From JBBDWJ01 sp040902925 (GTDB lineage: Bacteria; Acidobacteriota; Terriglobia; Bryobacterales; UBA6623): a DNA stretch of 21,620 nt. The position numbers and the translations under genes were made by a program. Within the stretch, counting starts at the first letter, position 1. Each line of letters opens with the position of its first letter. Shown piece after piece: positions 1-7,189 of this stretch. The stretch spans positions 1 to 21,620 of the forward strand of contig JBBDWJ010000205.1 of the NCBI GenBank assembly GCA_040902925.1. Direction: 5' to 3'. Below the pieces are notes generated by a model. That model made no database searches. It worked only from the letters and a program-made list of their open reading frames with translations, and was not told the DNA's origin.

Positions 1-1
1 C

Positions 2-1018
2 GGCGTGATCGGCATCCATACGCACAACGATTCCGAGCTGGCGGTCGCCAACGCGGTGGCGGCGGTCGAACTTGGGGCGACGCATGTGCAGGGGACGATC
101 AACGGTTATGGCGAGCGCTGCGGCAACTCGAACCTTTGCTCGATCATCCCGATCCTCGAGCTGAAGCTCGGCCACACCACCGTCGGCCAGGAGCGGCTCG
201 AGCACCTTACCGCGTGCGCCAATTTCGTCGCCGAGACGGCCAATCTGTCAGTGCCCAACGACCGGCCCTACGTAGGCCGCAGCGCGTTTGCGCACAAGGG
301 AGGCATCCACGTCAGCGCGGTGCTCAAGGATCCTTCCTGCTACGAACACGTCGAGCCGGAATCGGTCGGCAACCAGCGCCGTGTGCTGGTGAGCGACCTT
401 TCGGGCCGCAGCAACATCACCTACAAGCTGCAGGAGCGTGGTCTCGACAAGCTGCTCGACGACAACGCCCGGCGGCAGCTTCTCGACCGCATCAAGCAGC
501 TCGAGCACGAGGGCTATGAAGTCGAGGCCGCCGAGGGGACGTTCGAGCTGCTGGTGCGCGAAGTCCTGCAACCCGACCATTTCTTCTTCGAGCTCGAGCA
601 CATGAAGCTGGTCACCGAGAAATCGGGCAACGAGCGTACCAAGTGCAGGGCCGAGATGACCGTACGCGCGCGCGACGGCCATCACTCGGCCACGGCGACG
701 GCATCGGGTCCCTTTCACGCGCTGGCGCAATGCCTGCGCAAGTGCCTCTCGCACACCTACCCGCAGATCGCCGACATCCGCCTGCTGGACTACAAGGTAC
801 GCGTGCTCGAGCCGAACAAAGGCACGGCCGCCAAAGTCCGAGTGCTGGTCGAATGGAGCGACCAAAAGACCAGTTGGACCACGGTCGGCGTTTCGGACGA
901 CGTGCTGGAAGCAAGCTGGAACGCGCTGGTCGATTCGATTCGCCTGGAGTTGCTGCGGCTGGCCGAAACCGACAAGAGCTTGCAAAAAGCGGTGGAAGAC
1001 TACTGCTGGGGAGTGTAG
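2..1018 (+). CDS. cimA: (R)-citramalate synthase, 3' part (5' end outside window)
   Basis: The reading frame is already open at base 2, so the start codon lies upstream; about 338 C-terminal residues of an enzyme usually near 520-540 aa are present. It begins in the HMGL-like TIM barrel with the metal-binding HTHND motif, followed by the conserved NGYGERCGN segment typical of 2-isopropylmalate/citramalate synthases. The last ~130 residues fit the LeuA-type regulatory dimer domain (from about HMKLVTEKSG onward). The enzyme condenses pyruvate and acetyl-CoA to citramalate in the threonine-independent route to isoleucine, in the cytoplasm. CimA is preferred over LeuA because NGYGERCGNSNL and the C-terminal layout match the TIGR00977-type branch; a LeuA-like role cannot be excluded from a fragment. 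No other leu/ilv gene is in the window. A strong hairpin follows the stop codon directly. Confidence 0.88.
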   Translation, partial: GVIGIHTHNDSELAVANAVAAVELGATHVQGTINGYGERCGNSNLCSIIPILELKLGHTTVGQERLEHLTACANFVAETANLSVPNDRPYVGRSAFAHKGGIHVSAVLKDPSCYEHVEPESVGNQRRVLVSDLSGRSNITYKLQERGLDKLLDDNARRQLLDRIKQLEHEGYEVEAAEGTFELLVREVLQPDHFFFELEHMKLVTEKSGNERTKCRAEMTVRARDGHHSATATASGPFHALAQCLRKCLSHTYPQIADIRLLDYKVRVLEPNKGTAAKVRVLVEWSDQKTSWTTVGVSDDVLEASWNALVDSIRLELLRLAETDKSLQKAVEDYCWGV

Positions 1019-1021
1019 ACT

Positions 1022-1048
1022 CCCCGGCGCAGCAGGTTTACGCCGGGG
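1022..1048 (+). terminator. Perfect GC hairpin directly after cimA
   Basis: Three bases after the cimA stop there is an 8-bp perfect stem CCCCGGCG / CGCCGGGG around an 11-nt loop. It lacks a T-tract, so it may be a weak or Rho-assisted terminator or a 3'-end stabiliser. A smaller hairpin (CGGG-AAA-CCCG) follows at about 1053-1063. Confidence 0.5.
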
Positions 1049-1100
1049 TGCACGGGAAACCCGCGTTTCCTTCGCGGTGCGTGACCGGCGCCCGAGATCC

Positions 1101-1205
1101 GTCGCCCCTCCAGGGCTCTGACACAACGGATGCGTGTCCCGGGGTTCCGCTGGGGTCGCCTACGGCTCGACCCCAGCTCCACCCTGGGCTATTCTCCCGC
1201 ACCGC
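1101..1205 (-). repeat. Dispersed structured repeat, 'GAATAGCCC' family, copy 1
   Basis: Read on the minus strand, this shares with 15185-15290 the ordered blocks GAATAGCCC (1186-1194), a strong hairpin, and GCCCTGGAGGGGC (1104-1116, itself a 4-bp stem with a 5-nt loop). The central hairpin is a perfect 10-bp stem GCTGGGGTCG / CGACCCCAGC (1149-1158 with 1168-1177). The stem sequence differs from the other copy but its position in the element is the same. It encodes no protein that I recognise. I recall similar elements between genes of other soil bacteria, but cannot verify that here. Confidence 0.6.
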
Positions 1206-1368
1206 TTCGTGGTTCCCGCGGCGATTTCCAGCTTCTGTGGATTGCCGCCCCCGCGCTGGCATCGGCGAAGTCCCACGCAAAGTCGCTACAATCACCCAGA
1301 TCAACAATCGATCCGGCTAAATTTTCGTTCAGCCGCCAGATGCGATCAGCTTGGCAGAGGGGTGGTTC

Positions 1369-2370
1369 ATGCAGCCTGTTACCTGGGGAGTCCTGAGCAG
1401 CGCCAAGATCGGCGTCCAAAAAGTCATTCCGGCGATGCAGAAGGGCAAGCTCTCGCGTGTTGCCGCCATCGCCTCCCGCGATATCGAGCAGGCCAAACGC
1501 ACCGCGGACCGCTTGGGGATTGCCAAGGCCTACGGGTCGTACGAAGAGCTGCTGGCCGACCCGGAAATCGAAGCCGTCTACAACCCGCTGCCGAACCATC
1601 TGCACGTGCCGTGGTCGGTGAAGGCGGCCGAGGCCGGCAAGCACGTGCTGTGCGAGAAGCCCGTGGCGCTGACGGCAGGCGAGGCCGCTACGCTGATCGA
1701 AGCGCGCGACCGCGCCAAAGTTTTCATCCAGGAAGCTTTCATGGTGCGCTTTCACCCGCAGTGGCGCCGCGCGCGGGATCTGGTTCGCGAAGGCCGCATC
1801 GGGAAGCTGCGCGCCATCCAAGGATTTTTCAGCTATCACAACACCGACCCCAACAACATCCGCAACCAGGCGGACATCGGCGGCGGGGCGCTCTACGACA
1901 TTGGCTGCTATCCGATCGTGACATCCCGCTTTTTGTTCGAAGCGGAGCCGGCGCGGGTGGTGAGCCTCGTTGAGCGCGATCCGGAGTTCAAGACCGACCG
2001 GTTGACGGGAGCCTTGCTCGACTTTCCGCAGGGTCAAGCGGCTTTCATCTGCTCCACGCAGCTTGTGCCTTACCAGCGGATGCAGATTTTCGGCGCGGCC
2101 GGCCGGATCGAGGTCGAGATTCCGTTCAACGCTCCGCCGGACAAGCCTTGCCGCATTTTCGTTGACGACGGCAGCGTGTTGGGCGGAGCTTCCGCGGTCA
2201 GCGAGACCTTTGAGGTTTGCGACCAGTACACGATTCAGGGCGACGTTTTTTCGGAGCACATCCGCAGCGGCAAGCCGCTGGAGTTTCCGCTCGAGGACGC
2301 CGTGAAGAACATGCGAATTCTCGATGCCATCTACCGCTCCGCCGAATCGGGCGCTTGGGAGAAGCCCTAG
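1369..2370 (+). CDS. Gfo/Idh/MocA-family NAD(P)-dependent oxidoreductase
   Basis: A 333-aa cytoplasmic oxidoreductase. The N-terminal Rossmann fold opens with a degenerate dinucleotide loop (WGVLSSAKIGVQKVIPAM, residues 6-23). The family-typical CEKPVAL follows at residues 95-101, where Lys97 is the usual cofactor/catalytic lysine. The C-terminal half is the alpha/beta substrate domain, with GGGALYDIGCYPI marking the usual GG-x-L-x-D-x-G helix. Members oxidise or reduce sugars, inositols or related alcohols; YNPLPNHLHVPW resembles the dihydrodiol-dehydrogenase/D-xylose-dehydrogenase-like subgroup, but the substrate cannot be named. The ATG at 1369 is chosen because AGAGGGG lies about 7 nt upstream; an in-frame TTG at 1351 would put that Shine-Dalgarno inside the gene. 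It is monocistronic and convergent with the SGNH hydrolase gene. Confidence 0.88.
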   Translation: MQPVTWGVLSSAKIGVQKVIPAMQKGKLSRVAAIASRDIEQAKRTADRLGIAKAYGSYEELLADPEIEAVYNPLPNHLHVPWSVKAAEAGKHVLCEKPVALTAGEAATLIEARDRAKVFIQEAFMVRFHPQWRRARDLVREGRIGKLRAIQGFFSYHNTDPNNIRNQADIGGGALYDIGCYPIVTSRFLFEAEPARVVSLVERDPEFKTDRLTGALLDFPQGQAAFICSTQLVPYQRMQIFGAAGRIEVEIPFNAPPDKPCRIFVDDGSVLGGASAVSETFEVCDQYTIQGDVFSEHIRSGKPLEFPLEDAVKNMRILDAIYRSAESGAWEKP

Positions 2371-2408
2371 CCGGGGCTGCGGGGAAACGGATCGTGGCGG
2401 TTGACCCG

Positions 2409-2438
2409 CAATCGCCGCAGGCGATTTCTAAATTAGAA
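2409..2438. repeat. Palindrome pair between convergent genes (family-1 repeat, partial copy)
   Basis: ATCGCC-GCA-GGCGAT (2411-2425) matches the first hairpin of the repeats at 10957 and 13291; the second hairpin of that element is missing here. It abuts a perfect AT-rich palindrome TTCTAA-A-TTAGAA (2426-2438). Lying between convergent stop codons at 2370 and 2510, it could act as a bidirectional terminator or as an operator-like site. Confidence 0.5.
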
Positions 2439-2509
2439 CTGCAATCCTTCGGGCGATCCCGGTCGCGATCTTTGGGCAAGCTTCAAGGCAGACAGCCCGT
2501 GGACTGCCG

Positions 2510-3601
2510 CTAGAAAATGCCAAAGCGCTTGCGGCGGCCTTCTTCGGGCGCCGCTTTGCGATCGACTTCAATCGCCGCCTGGGCCAGAGGCGCCATGATC
2601 TTGTATCCCTCGCCGTTGGGATGCAAGCCGTCTTCGGCCAGGTCGGCGCGCAATTGGCCGTTTTCATCAACCATCGCGGAGAAGTAGTCGAGGTAGCGGA
2701 ACCCGCGAGCCTTGCACATCGCGGCGAGCCAGGCGTTGAGCTCGCGGATCTTTTCCGGCGGGCGGCTTGGCGTGCGCTCGTAATTAGGATTGGCGTCTTT
2801 GTGATGGTCGCTCACGGGCAGTATTGACGCGAACACAGGTTTGATGCCGGCCTGCTCGGCGAGGCTGCCGATCATCGCTAAATTGTTCTGAATGGTTGGA
2901 ATCGGCACGCCGCGCGCGAGATCGTTGGTTCCGGCGAGAATCACCATCGCTTCCGGCTTGAGAGCGATGACGTCGGCTTGCATGCGGCCCAGCATCTCTC
3001 CCGTGATCTGCCCGCTGATGCCGCGATTGACGTAAGGCTTGCCGGGGAAATACTGATTCAGCTTCCAGCCGTCGGTGATGGAGTCCCCAAAGAACACAAC
3101 CCGGCGCTCGCTTGCCGCGGGAGGTGACAGCAGCCGGTTTTCCTCCTGGTAGTGAGCCAGATTATCGCGGTCGGCGCCGCGCAGGCGCTGCTCTTTGTCT
3201 TCGAGCGTGGCGCGAAAATGGCCGTTGGCGCGATCCACCGCTTCCCGCAGCGTATCGAGGTGCTTGCGCGCGTCAGCGGCGAAGGTGGGCGGCTTGGGGA
3301 CTGCGTCGGCGATTTGCAGGTAGATTTTGGCGTTCGTCAGTAGCTGATAGAGCACGCCGCTGTGCTCCCGCGTGGTCCCGACCTGCAGCGCGTGCGCCGA
3401 TTGCCGCACATTCTCGATCAACGGCGCGGCGGCGCGCGCCAACTCCGGCACGGCGATTGTTCCGGCCTCCATCAGTTCGACGATTTGTTCGTAAAGCTCG
3501 CCCGCCTTGTTCGCCGGCAGACGCGCCGATTCTTCGCCGGCCGCGCACACGGGTGCGGCGAACAACAGCAATACGCACAGACAATGTTGGAGAACCTTCA
3601 T
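2510..3601 (-). CDS. Secreted SGNH/GDSL-family hydrolase
   Basis: A 363-aa protein with a typical Sec signal peptide (Lys2, hydrophobic VLLLFAAPVCA, likely cleaved near residue 21). Residues ~25-155 are helix-rich and resemble no hydrolase domain that I know. The SGNH fold follows with all blocks: block I FFGDSITDGW (nucleophile Ser174), block II NRGISGQ (Gly194), block III AGTNDL (Asn226) and block V DGLHPN (Asp324, His327). Such enzymes hydrolyse esters, often de-acetylating sugars or lipids, here in the periplasm or outside. A Shine-Dalgarno AGGAAAG sits just before the ATG. It lies 70 bp downstream of the heptosyltransferase on the same strand and is probably the last gene of that operon, which would suit a glycan- or lipid-modifying esterase; this is inference. 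Confidence 0.9.
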   Translation of the reverse strand: MKVLQHCLCVLLLFAAPVCAAGEESARLPANKAGELYEQIVELMEAGTIAVPELARAAAPLIENVRQSAHALQVGTTREHSGVLYQLLTNAKIYLQIADAVPKPPTFAADARKHLDTLREAVDRANGHFRATLEDKEQRLRGADRDNLAHYQEENRLLSPPAASERRVVFFGDSITDGWKLNQYFPGKPYVNRGISGQITGEMLGRMQADVIALKPEAMVILAGTNDLARGVPIPTIQNNLAMIGSLAEQAGIKPVFASILPVSDHHKDANPNYERTPSRPPEKIRELNAWLAAMCKARGFRYLDYFSAMVDENGQLRADLAEDGLHPNGEGYKIMAPLAQAAIEVDRKAAPEEGRRKRFGIF

Positions 3602-3671
3602 TACTTTCCTCGTGGAAGAGCCGGCCGGCGCGGCCTGTCGGGGGACCCGAGCTCACGCCGCCTTTCCCATG

Positions 3672-4730
3672 CTAACGGCTTTTTCCAGCCGCGGACGGAG
3701 CCCGCGAAGTGAGCAGCGGATCGAGCGCCGTCCATACTTCTTCGGGTTGAATAGTTGCCATGCTCGGCGCCAAGCCGTCCTCGCGCTTATACGTCGTCAG
3801 CGCATCGGGCGCTCGCAACACCCGGAACTTATTCCCGTAGGGACCATTGCGCGCCGGGTCGGTTTGTCCGAAAATCGCCACGCCTCCAACGCCGAGTGCG
3901 GCGGCCAGGTGCAATGGCCCGCTGTCGACGCCGACGACGGCGCGGGCCCGACGGGTGGCCGCAATCAGCCCCTCAAGTTCGGAAACGTGCAACTGGCACG
4001 AGCCGGCCGGCGCCAGGCGGCGAATCTGTTCGCAGTAAAAGCGGTCACTGGCGGCGCAATCGAGCAGCAGCATCATGCCGCTACGCCCCTGCAACAGCCC
4101 AGCCAGCCGCGCGTAGTATTCGGGCGGCCACTGCTTCGACTTCCAACCCGCTACCGGGCTGGCCAGCACAAACTCCCCAACCGGTAAATCAGGCTGCGGC
4201 GTTCCTGGCGGCAGTGGGAACACGACCTCACCGTGACCGGCCCCGGCCGCGGCGGCAAGAGCTAGGTTCTTCTCCACAACGTGACGCGCGCCGGTATCGA
4301 CCGGCTGCGAGTAGAACGTATACGCAAGGGGCTCGCGAAGTTCATGCCGCGAGAAGCCGTAAATGCGAGCCGCGCCGCTCATCTGGGCGAGCAGCGCGGA
4401 CTTGAGAAGCCCCTGGAAATCGATCGCGGTATCGAAGCCGGTGGCCCGAAGCCGGCGGGCAAATCCGCGCACTTCCCACCACGTAGCCGGACGAAGCGCT
4501 CGGGTTCGCCAGGCCGCCGTCGGAACCTCAATCACTTCATCGACGCAGGGATTCTGCGCCAGCAAAGGCGTCCAGCGCGGCTCGATGAGCCAGGTGATGC
4601 GAGCGCGGGGAAATGCCTCCCGCAGCCGCGCCACGGCGGGAAGGGCATGGATGACGTCCCCCATCGCGCCGAGGCGAACGATGAGCACGCTGCGCGGCGG
4701 ATCACTCGGTTTGGTGGCGGTGTATGACAT
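3672..4730 (-). CDS. waaC: Glycosyltransferase family 9, lipopolysaccharide heptosyltransferase I-like
   Basis: A 352-aa GT-B fold enzyme. The N-terminal SVLIVRLGAMGDVIHALPAV (residues ~14-33) is the hallmark of GT9 heptosyltransferases. The C-terminal VGVDSGPLHLAAALG is the family's nucleotide-sugar binding segment, followed by IFGQTDPARNGPYG. WaaC transfers L-glycero-D-manno-heptose from ADP-heptose to Kdo of lipid A on the inner face of the inner membrane. Length and motifs fit heptosyltransferase I better than WaaF, though acidobacterial core structures may differ, so the acceptor is uncertain. Its ATG lies 29 bp inside the upstream HldE-like gene, so the two are probably translationally coupled. 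The neighbouring nucleotidyltransferase-like protein, GT39 enzymes and ABC exporter support a role in an envelope glycolipid. Confidence 0.85.
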   Translation of the reverse strand: MSYTATKPSDPPRSVLIVRLGAMGDVIHALPAVARLREAFPRARITWLIEPRWTPLLAQNPCVDEVIEVPTAAWRTRALRPATWWEVRGFARRLRATGFDTAIDFQGLLKSALLAQMSGAARIYGFSRHELREPLAYTFYSQPVDTGARHVVEKNLALAAAAGAGHGEVVFPLPPGTPQPDLPVGEFVLASPVAGWKSKQWPPEYYARLAGLLQGRSGMMLLLDCAASDRFYCEQIRRLAPAGSCQLHVSELEGLIAATRRARAVVGVDSGPLHLAAALGVGGVAIFGQTDPARNGPYGNKFRVLRAPDALTTYKREDGLAPSMATIQPEEVWTALDPLLTSRAPSAAGKSR

Positions 4731-5094
4731 CGGCGACGATGTCGCGCGGCATCGCGTTTTCGATCAGCAGCGGCGGCGGGAGATGCGAGCGGGCGGCGAG
4801 CGATGCGGCTTCGGCTTCGTCACAGATTACCACGGAGTCCACGACGGCTAAAGCGGCGGCCATCTGGGCGCGCGACGAAGCCTCGATCAGCCCTTTGCGG
4901 CGCGGGCCGTCGTCATAAACGAACACCACGAGGTGGGCGCGATCCGGCTTTGCCGCGGCCAAGCGCTCGCCGTGGGCCGCCTGCAATACATCGAACCAGC
5001 CCGCCGCCGTCACCACCGGGTGGCCATTGCCGGCAAGCGCGGCAAGTTCAACGGCCACGCGCTCTGGCGAAATGATTTTGGTGCGGGTATCCAT
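4702..5094 (-). CDS. Degenerate HldE/RfaE C-terminal-like nucleotidyltransferase
   Basis: A 130-aa protein. Residues 26-46 (PVVTAAGWFDVLQAAHGERL) align by eye with the GCFDILHxGHxxYL signature of the cytidylyltransferase-like domain of HldE, and RKGLIEASSRAQMAAALAVVDSVVI aligns with the following segment that ends in the AALxxVDxVV strand. The HxGH catalytic motif is altered: the first His is Gln38 and the Gly is Ala40, and only His41 remains. The usual ISTT region is not recognisable. In HldE this domain adenylylates heptose-1-phosphate to give ADP-heptose, the donor for the overlapping heptosyltransferase. Loss of motif residues suggests an inactive or altered enzyme, perhaps a partner of WaaC. 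The ATG at 5094 is preferred; a TTG at 5112 would add six residues. Neither has a clear Shine-Dalgarno. Confidence 0.65.
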   Translation of the reverse strand: MDTRTKIISPERVAVELAALAGNGHPVVTAAGWFDVLQAAHGERLAAAKPDRAHLVVFVYDDGPRRKGLIEASSRAQMAAALAVVDSVVICDEAEAASLAARSHLPPPLLIENAMPRDIVADVIHRHQTE

Positions 5095-5327
5095 AAAATG
5101 GCGTTCGATCAATCGGGACCGCGAAGCGCATCAGTCTCAGGCCGTCGTGCTATCGCCTCGGGCGCGCCTCGCGATGTTACAAACCATCTTCGCACGATGG
5201 CTGCGGGATGCTTCGAGCGGCTTGGTATCCCACAACCCGGCAACCCGGTGGGAAGCGCGTGTTAAGAGTGGTGCTTCCCGTTCCTGATCGACTTTCGCCG
5301 CAACTGTTAATCTGACAACATCGTTGC

Positions 5328-7031
5328 ATGGCCTCGCCTTCGACAGCGGCGCGCAAACCGCGCCGGGAGCAAAAGAAACGTGCCGATCACCCCGCTCCCG
5401 CGCCTCCCCGGCCGCGCCCCTGGCTCGAATTGTTCCGGCCGTCCTCGCCTGCCACGGGTGCGGCGTTGCTGGGTATTCTCGCGGTCGCGCTGACTCTGCG
5501 CGCTCACAATCTGCTCGGGATGTTCCCCATCCTGGTCGATGAAAGCATCTATCTGCGCTGGGCCGAAATCATCCAGCATCAAGGCCAATGGCTGATTTCG
5601 TTGCTCGATGGCAAGCCGCCGCTGCACACCTGGCTGCTGGCGCTGCCGCGGATGGCCTTCGACGGCGACCCGCTGTGGACCGGCCGCGCCGTATCGGTCG
5701 CGATCGGCCTGCTGAGCACCTTGGGCATTTATGCGATTGGGAAGCGGCTCGCCGGGGAAGGAGCCGGCCTGCTCGCAGCCGGGCTTTACGCGGTGTTCCC
5801 ACTGGCGGTTTTGTACGACCGCCTCGCCTACACCGAGTCGCTGGTGAACCTTTGCGGCGTTGCGATCGTTTTGACATCGATCGAGACTTTTGGCAGGGAA
5901 GGCGGTTCCTGGAAACAGGCTCTACCAGCGGCCGCCGCCTTCGGGCTCGGGCTGTTCACCAAGCAAACAGTGTTGCTGTTTGCCTTCTTTCCGGCGCTGG
6001 CGGGCTTCTGGTTGGCGCGCCAGCGTCCGCGCTTTCTGATTACTAGTCTGTCGTCGATCTACGGCGCCGGTTTGTTTTTTCTGGCGTTGACGTGGCTGTT
6101 GAAGCCCGAAGCCCCAACCTTGGGAACGCATAGCGCGGTGCTGCACCACACGGGTTTTTACGTGCAGCCGGCGGAGTTTTTGCAGAATCCGTTTGTGGCG
6201 CTGTCCAAGAACCTGCCGCTGCTTGCCGGCTACGTCGTGTCTTACGTGACTCCCTCGCTGGCATTTTTCGGCATGGTATCCCTCGCCTATCTCACAGCGC
6301 GGCGGCGTTGGGCGGCGTGGCTCATTGTCTCCGTCTCTGTGCTGCCCTTGCTGGTTGAGGTGATGATTCTCTCGCTGATGTTCCCGTCGCGCTGGGCCTT
6401 TCCGCATTTCTGGCCCTGGCTCGTGGTGATTGGTATGGCCGCGACGGATCTCTGGACCATTCGCCGGCAGCAGATCGCATCGCCGAAGCATCGCACGGCC
6501 GTGGCTGCCGCTGTTGTGGCGCTGATCGTAGCGCCGGTGTTTTTGCGGTCCCTGGCAATGTTGGCCTCGCCGCGCGCCCGGCTTCACGCTGACGATGCCA
6601 CGGGCTTTCTGGGCTCGTCGGCGCACGTCGGCTTCGGCATCCGCGAAGCCGTGGATTACCTCGAAGCCGAAGCGGAAACCCACGGGCCGTTCGTATTGCT
6701 GGTCGATCCGATTTGGGGGCCGCCCGCGGATGCGATGATCACGTTCCTCAACGGGCGCCATGGCATTCGCGCCTACGAAGCCTGGTGGACGCAGCTTTCC
6801 GGAACGCACGCGATCCTTCCGCGCGGTTCGGCCGCCCTGCTGCGGTCGCACTATGAGCGCCTGGAAGCGGGCAAGATCGATTTTCTAGCCGTGCCCCGGG
6901 TTTTTTACGTCACAGACACCAACTACTACACCGACGCGGCGGTCAAAATACGCCAGCCCGACGCCAAGCTCGTGCAGTCGTTCCCAAAACCAGACGGAAA
7001 GCAAGCCATCCACGTATATAGGCTGAAGTAG
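5328..7031 (+). CDS. GT39/PMT_2-type integral membrane glycosyltransferase, paralogue A
   Basis: A 567-aa polytopic protein. A basic, proline-rich cytoplasmic N-terminus (residues 1-40) precedes the first membrane helix (~42-58). The first periplasmic loop carries VDES (Asp71-Glu72), the acidic pair used by GT-C enzymes such as ArnT and PMT, followed by DGKPPLHTW (residues 94-102). About ten further hydrophobic segments run to residue ~415, and a soluble C-terminal domain ends in DTNYYTDAAVKIRQPDAK. Such enzymes take sugar from a polyprenyl-phosphate donor and add it to lipid A, a glycan or a protein on the periplasmic side. The next gene is a clear tandem paralogue. It is transcribed away from the heptosyltransferase operon across a 233-bp divergent intergenic region. 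Donor and acceptor are unknown. Confidence 0.85.
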   Translation: MASPSTAARKPRREQKKRADHPAPAPPRPRPWLELFRPSSPATGAALLGILAVALTLRAHNLLGMFPILVDESIYLRWAEIIQHQGQWLISLLDGKPPLHTWLLALPRMAFDGDPLWTGRAVSVAIGLLSTLGIYAIGKRLAGEGAGLLAAGLYAVFPLAVLYDRLAYTESLVNLCGVAIVLTSIETFGREGGSWKQALPAAAAFGLGLFTKQTVLLFAFFPALAGFWLARQRPRFLITSLSSIYGAGLFFLALTWLLKPEAPTLGTHSAVLHHTGFYVQPAEFLQNPFVALSKNLPLLAGYVVSYVTPSLAFFGMVSLAYLTARRRWAAWLIVSVSVLPLLVEVMILSLMFPSRWAFPHFWPWLVVIGMAATDLWTIRRQQIASPKHRTAVAAAVVALIVAPVFLRSLAMLASPRARLHADDATGFLGSSAHVGFGIREAVDYLEAEAETHGPFVLLVDPIWGPPADAMITFLNGRHGIRAYEAWWTQLSGTHAILPRGSAALLRSHYERLEAGKIDFLAVPRVFYVTDTNYYTDAAVKIRQPDAKLVQSFPKPDGKQAIHVYRLK

Positions 7032-7171
7032 CCCCGGTAGAGATAGCATGGTGAGGACCGGCACTCATGCCCGCCCTTCGCCGCGAAGCGGCGACGCGTG
7101 CCGCCGTGATTCCTCACCCAACTGCGAGATGCTGATCACAAGCAACCCGAATCCGAGTTCATCGGGAATGC

Positions 7172-7177
7172 TAGACT
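7172..7177 (+). promoter_or_regulatory. Possible -10 box (TAGACT) upstream of GT39 paralogue B
   Basis: GCTAGACT is one of few AT-richer spots in the 158-bp gap and ends 12 nt before the ATG at 7190. No TTGACA-like -35 is visible at normal spacing. A CGCCGC-GAA-GCGGCG hairpin lies upstream at about 7080-7094 and might separate the two transcripts. Confidence 0.28.
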
Positions 7178-7189
7178 GACTTTTCGGCA

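Larger units (their letters stand above)
1019..1368. other. Repeat-rich intergenic spacer, 350 bp
   Basis: No convincing gene. The stretch holds the post-cimA hairpin, then one copy of the dispersed 'GAATAGCCC' element on the minus strand (about 1101-1205), then a short AT-richer segment with a TACAAT box at 1287-1292 that could serve the downstream oxidoreductase. Open frames here are compositional shadows with proline/arginine-rich translations. Confidence 0.6.

Noticed and set aside
248..1126. 292-codon minus-strand open frame
   Set aside because: It is antisense to cimA and runs into the repeat spacer; no motif.
1189..2259. 356-codon minus-strand open frame
   Set aside because: It is antisense to the Gfo/Idh/MocA oxidoreductase and has no recognisable motif.
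5174..5287. 37-codon open frame in the divergent promoter region
   Set aside because: There is no ribosome binding site, third-position GC is low for this DNA, and no family resemblance; it is probably chance.
5922..6851. 309-codon minus-strand open frame
   Set aside because: It is antisense to GT39 paralogue A; the translation is Arg/Gln-rich with no membrane or enzyme features.
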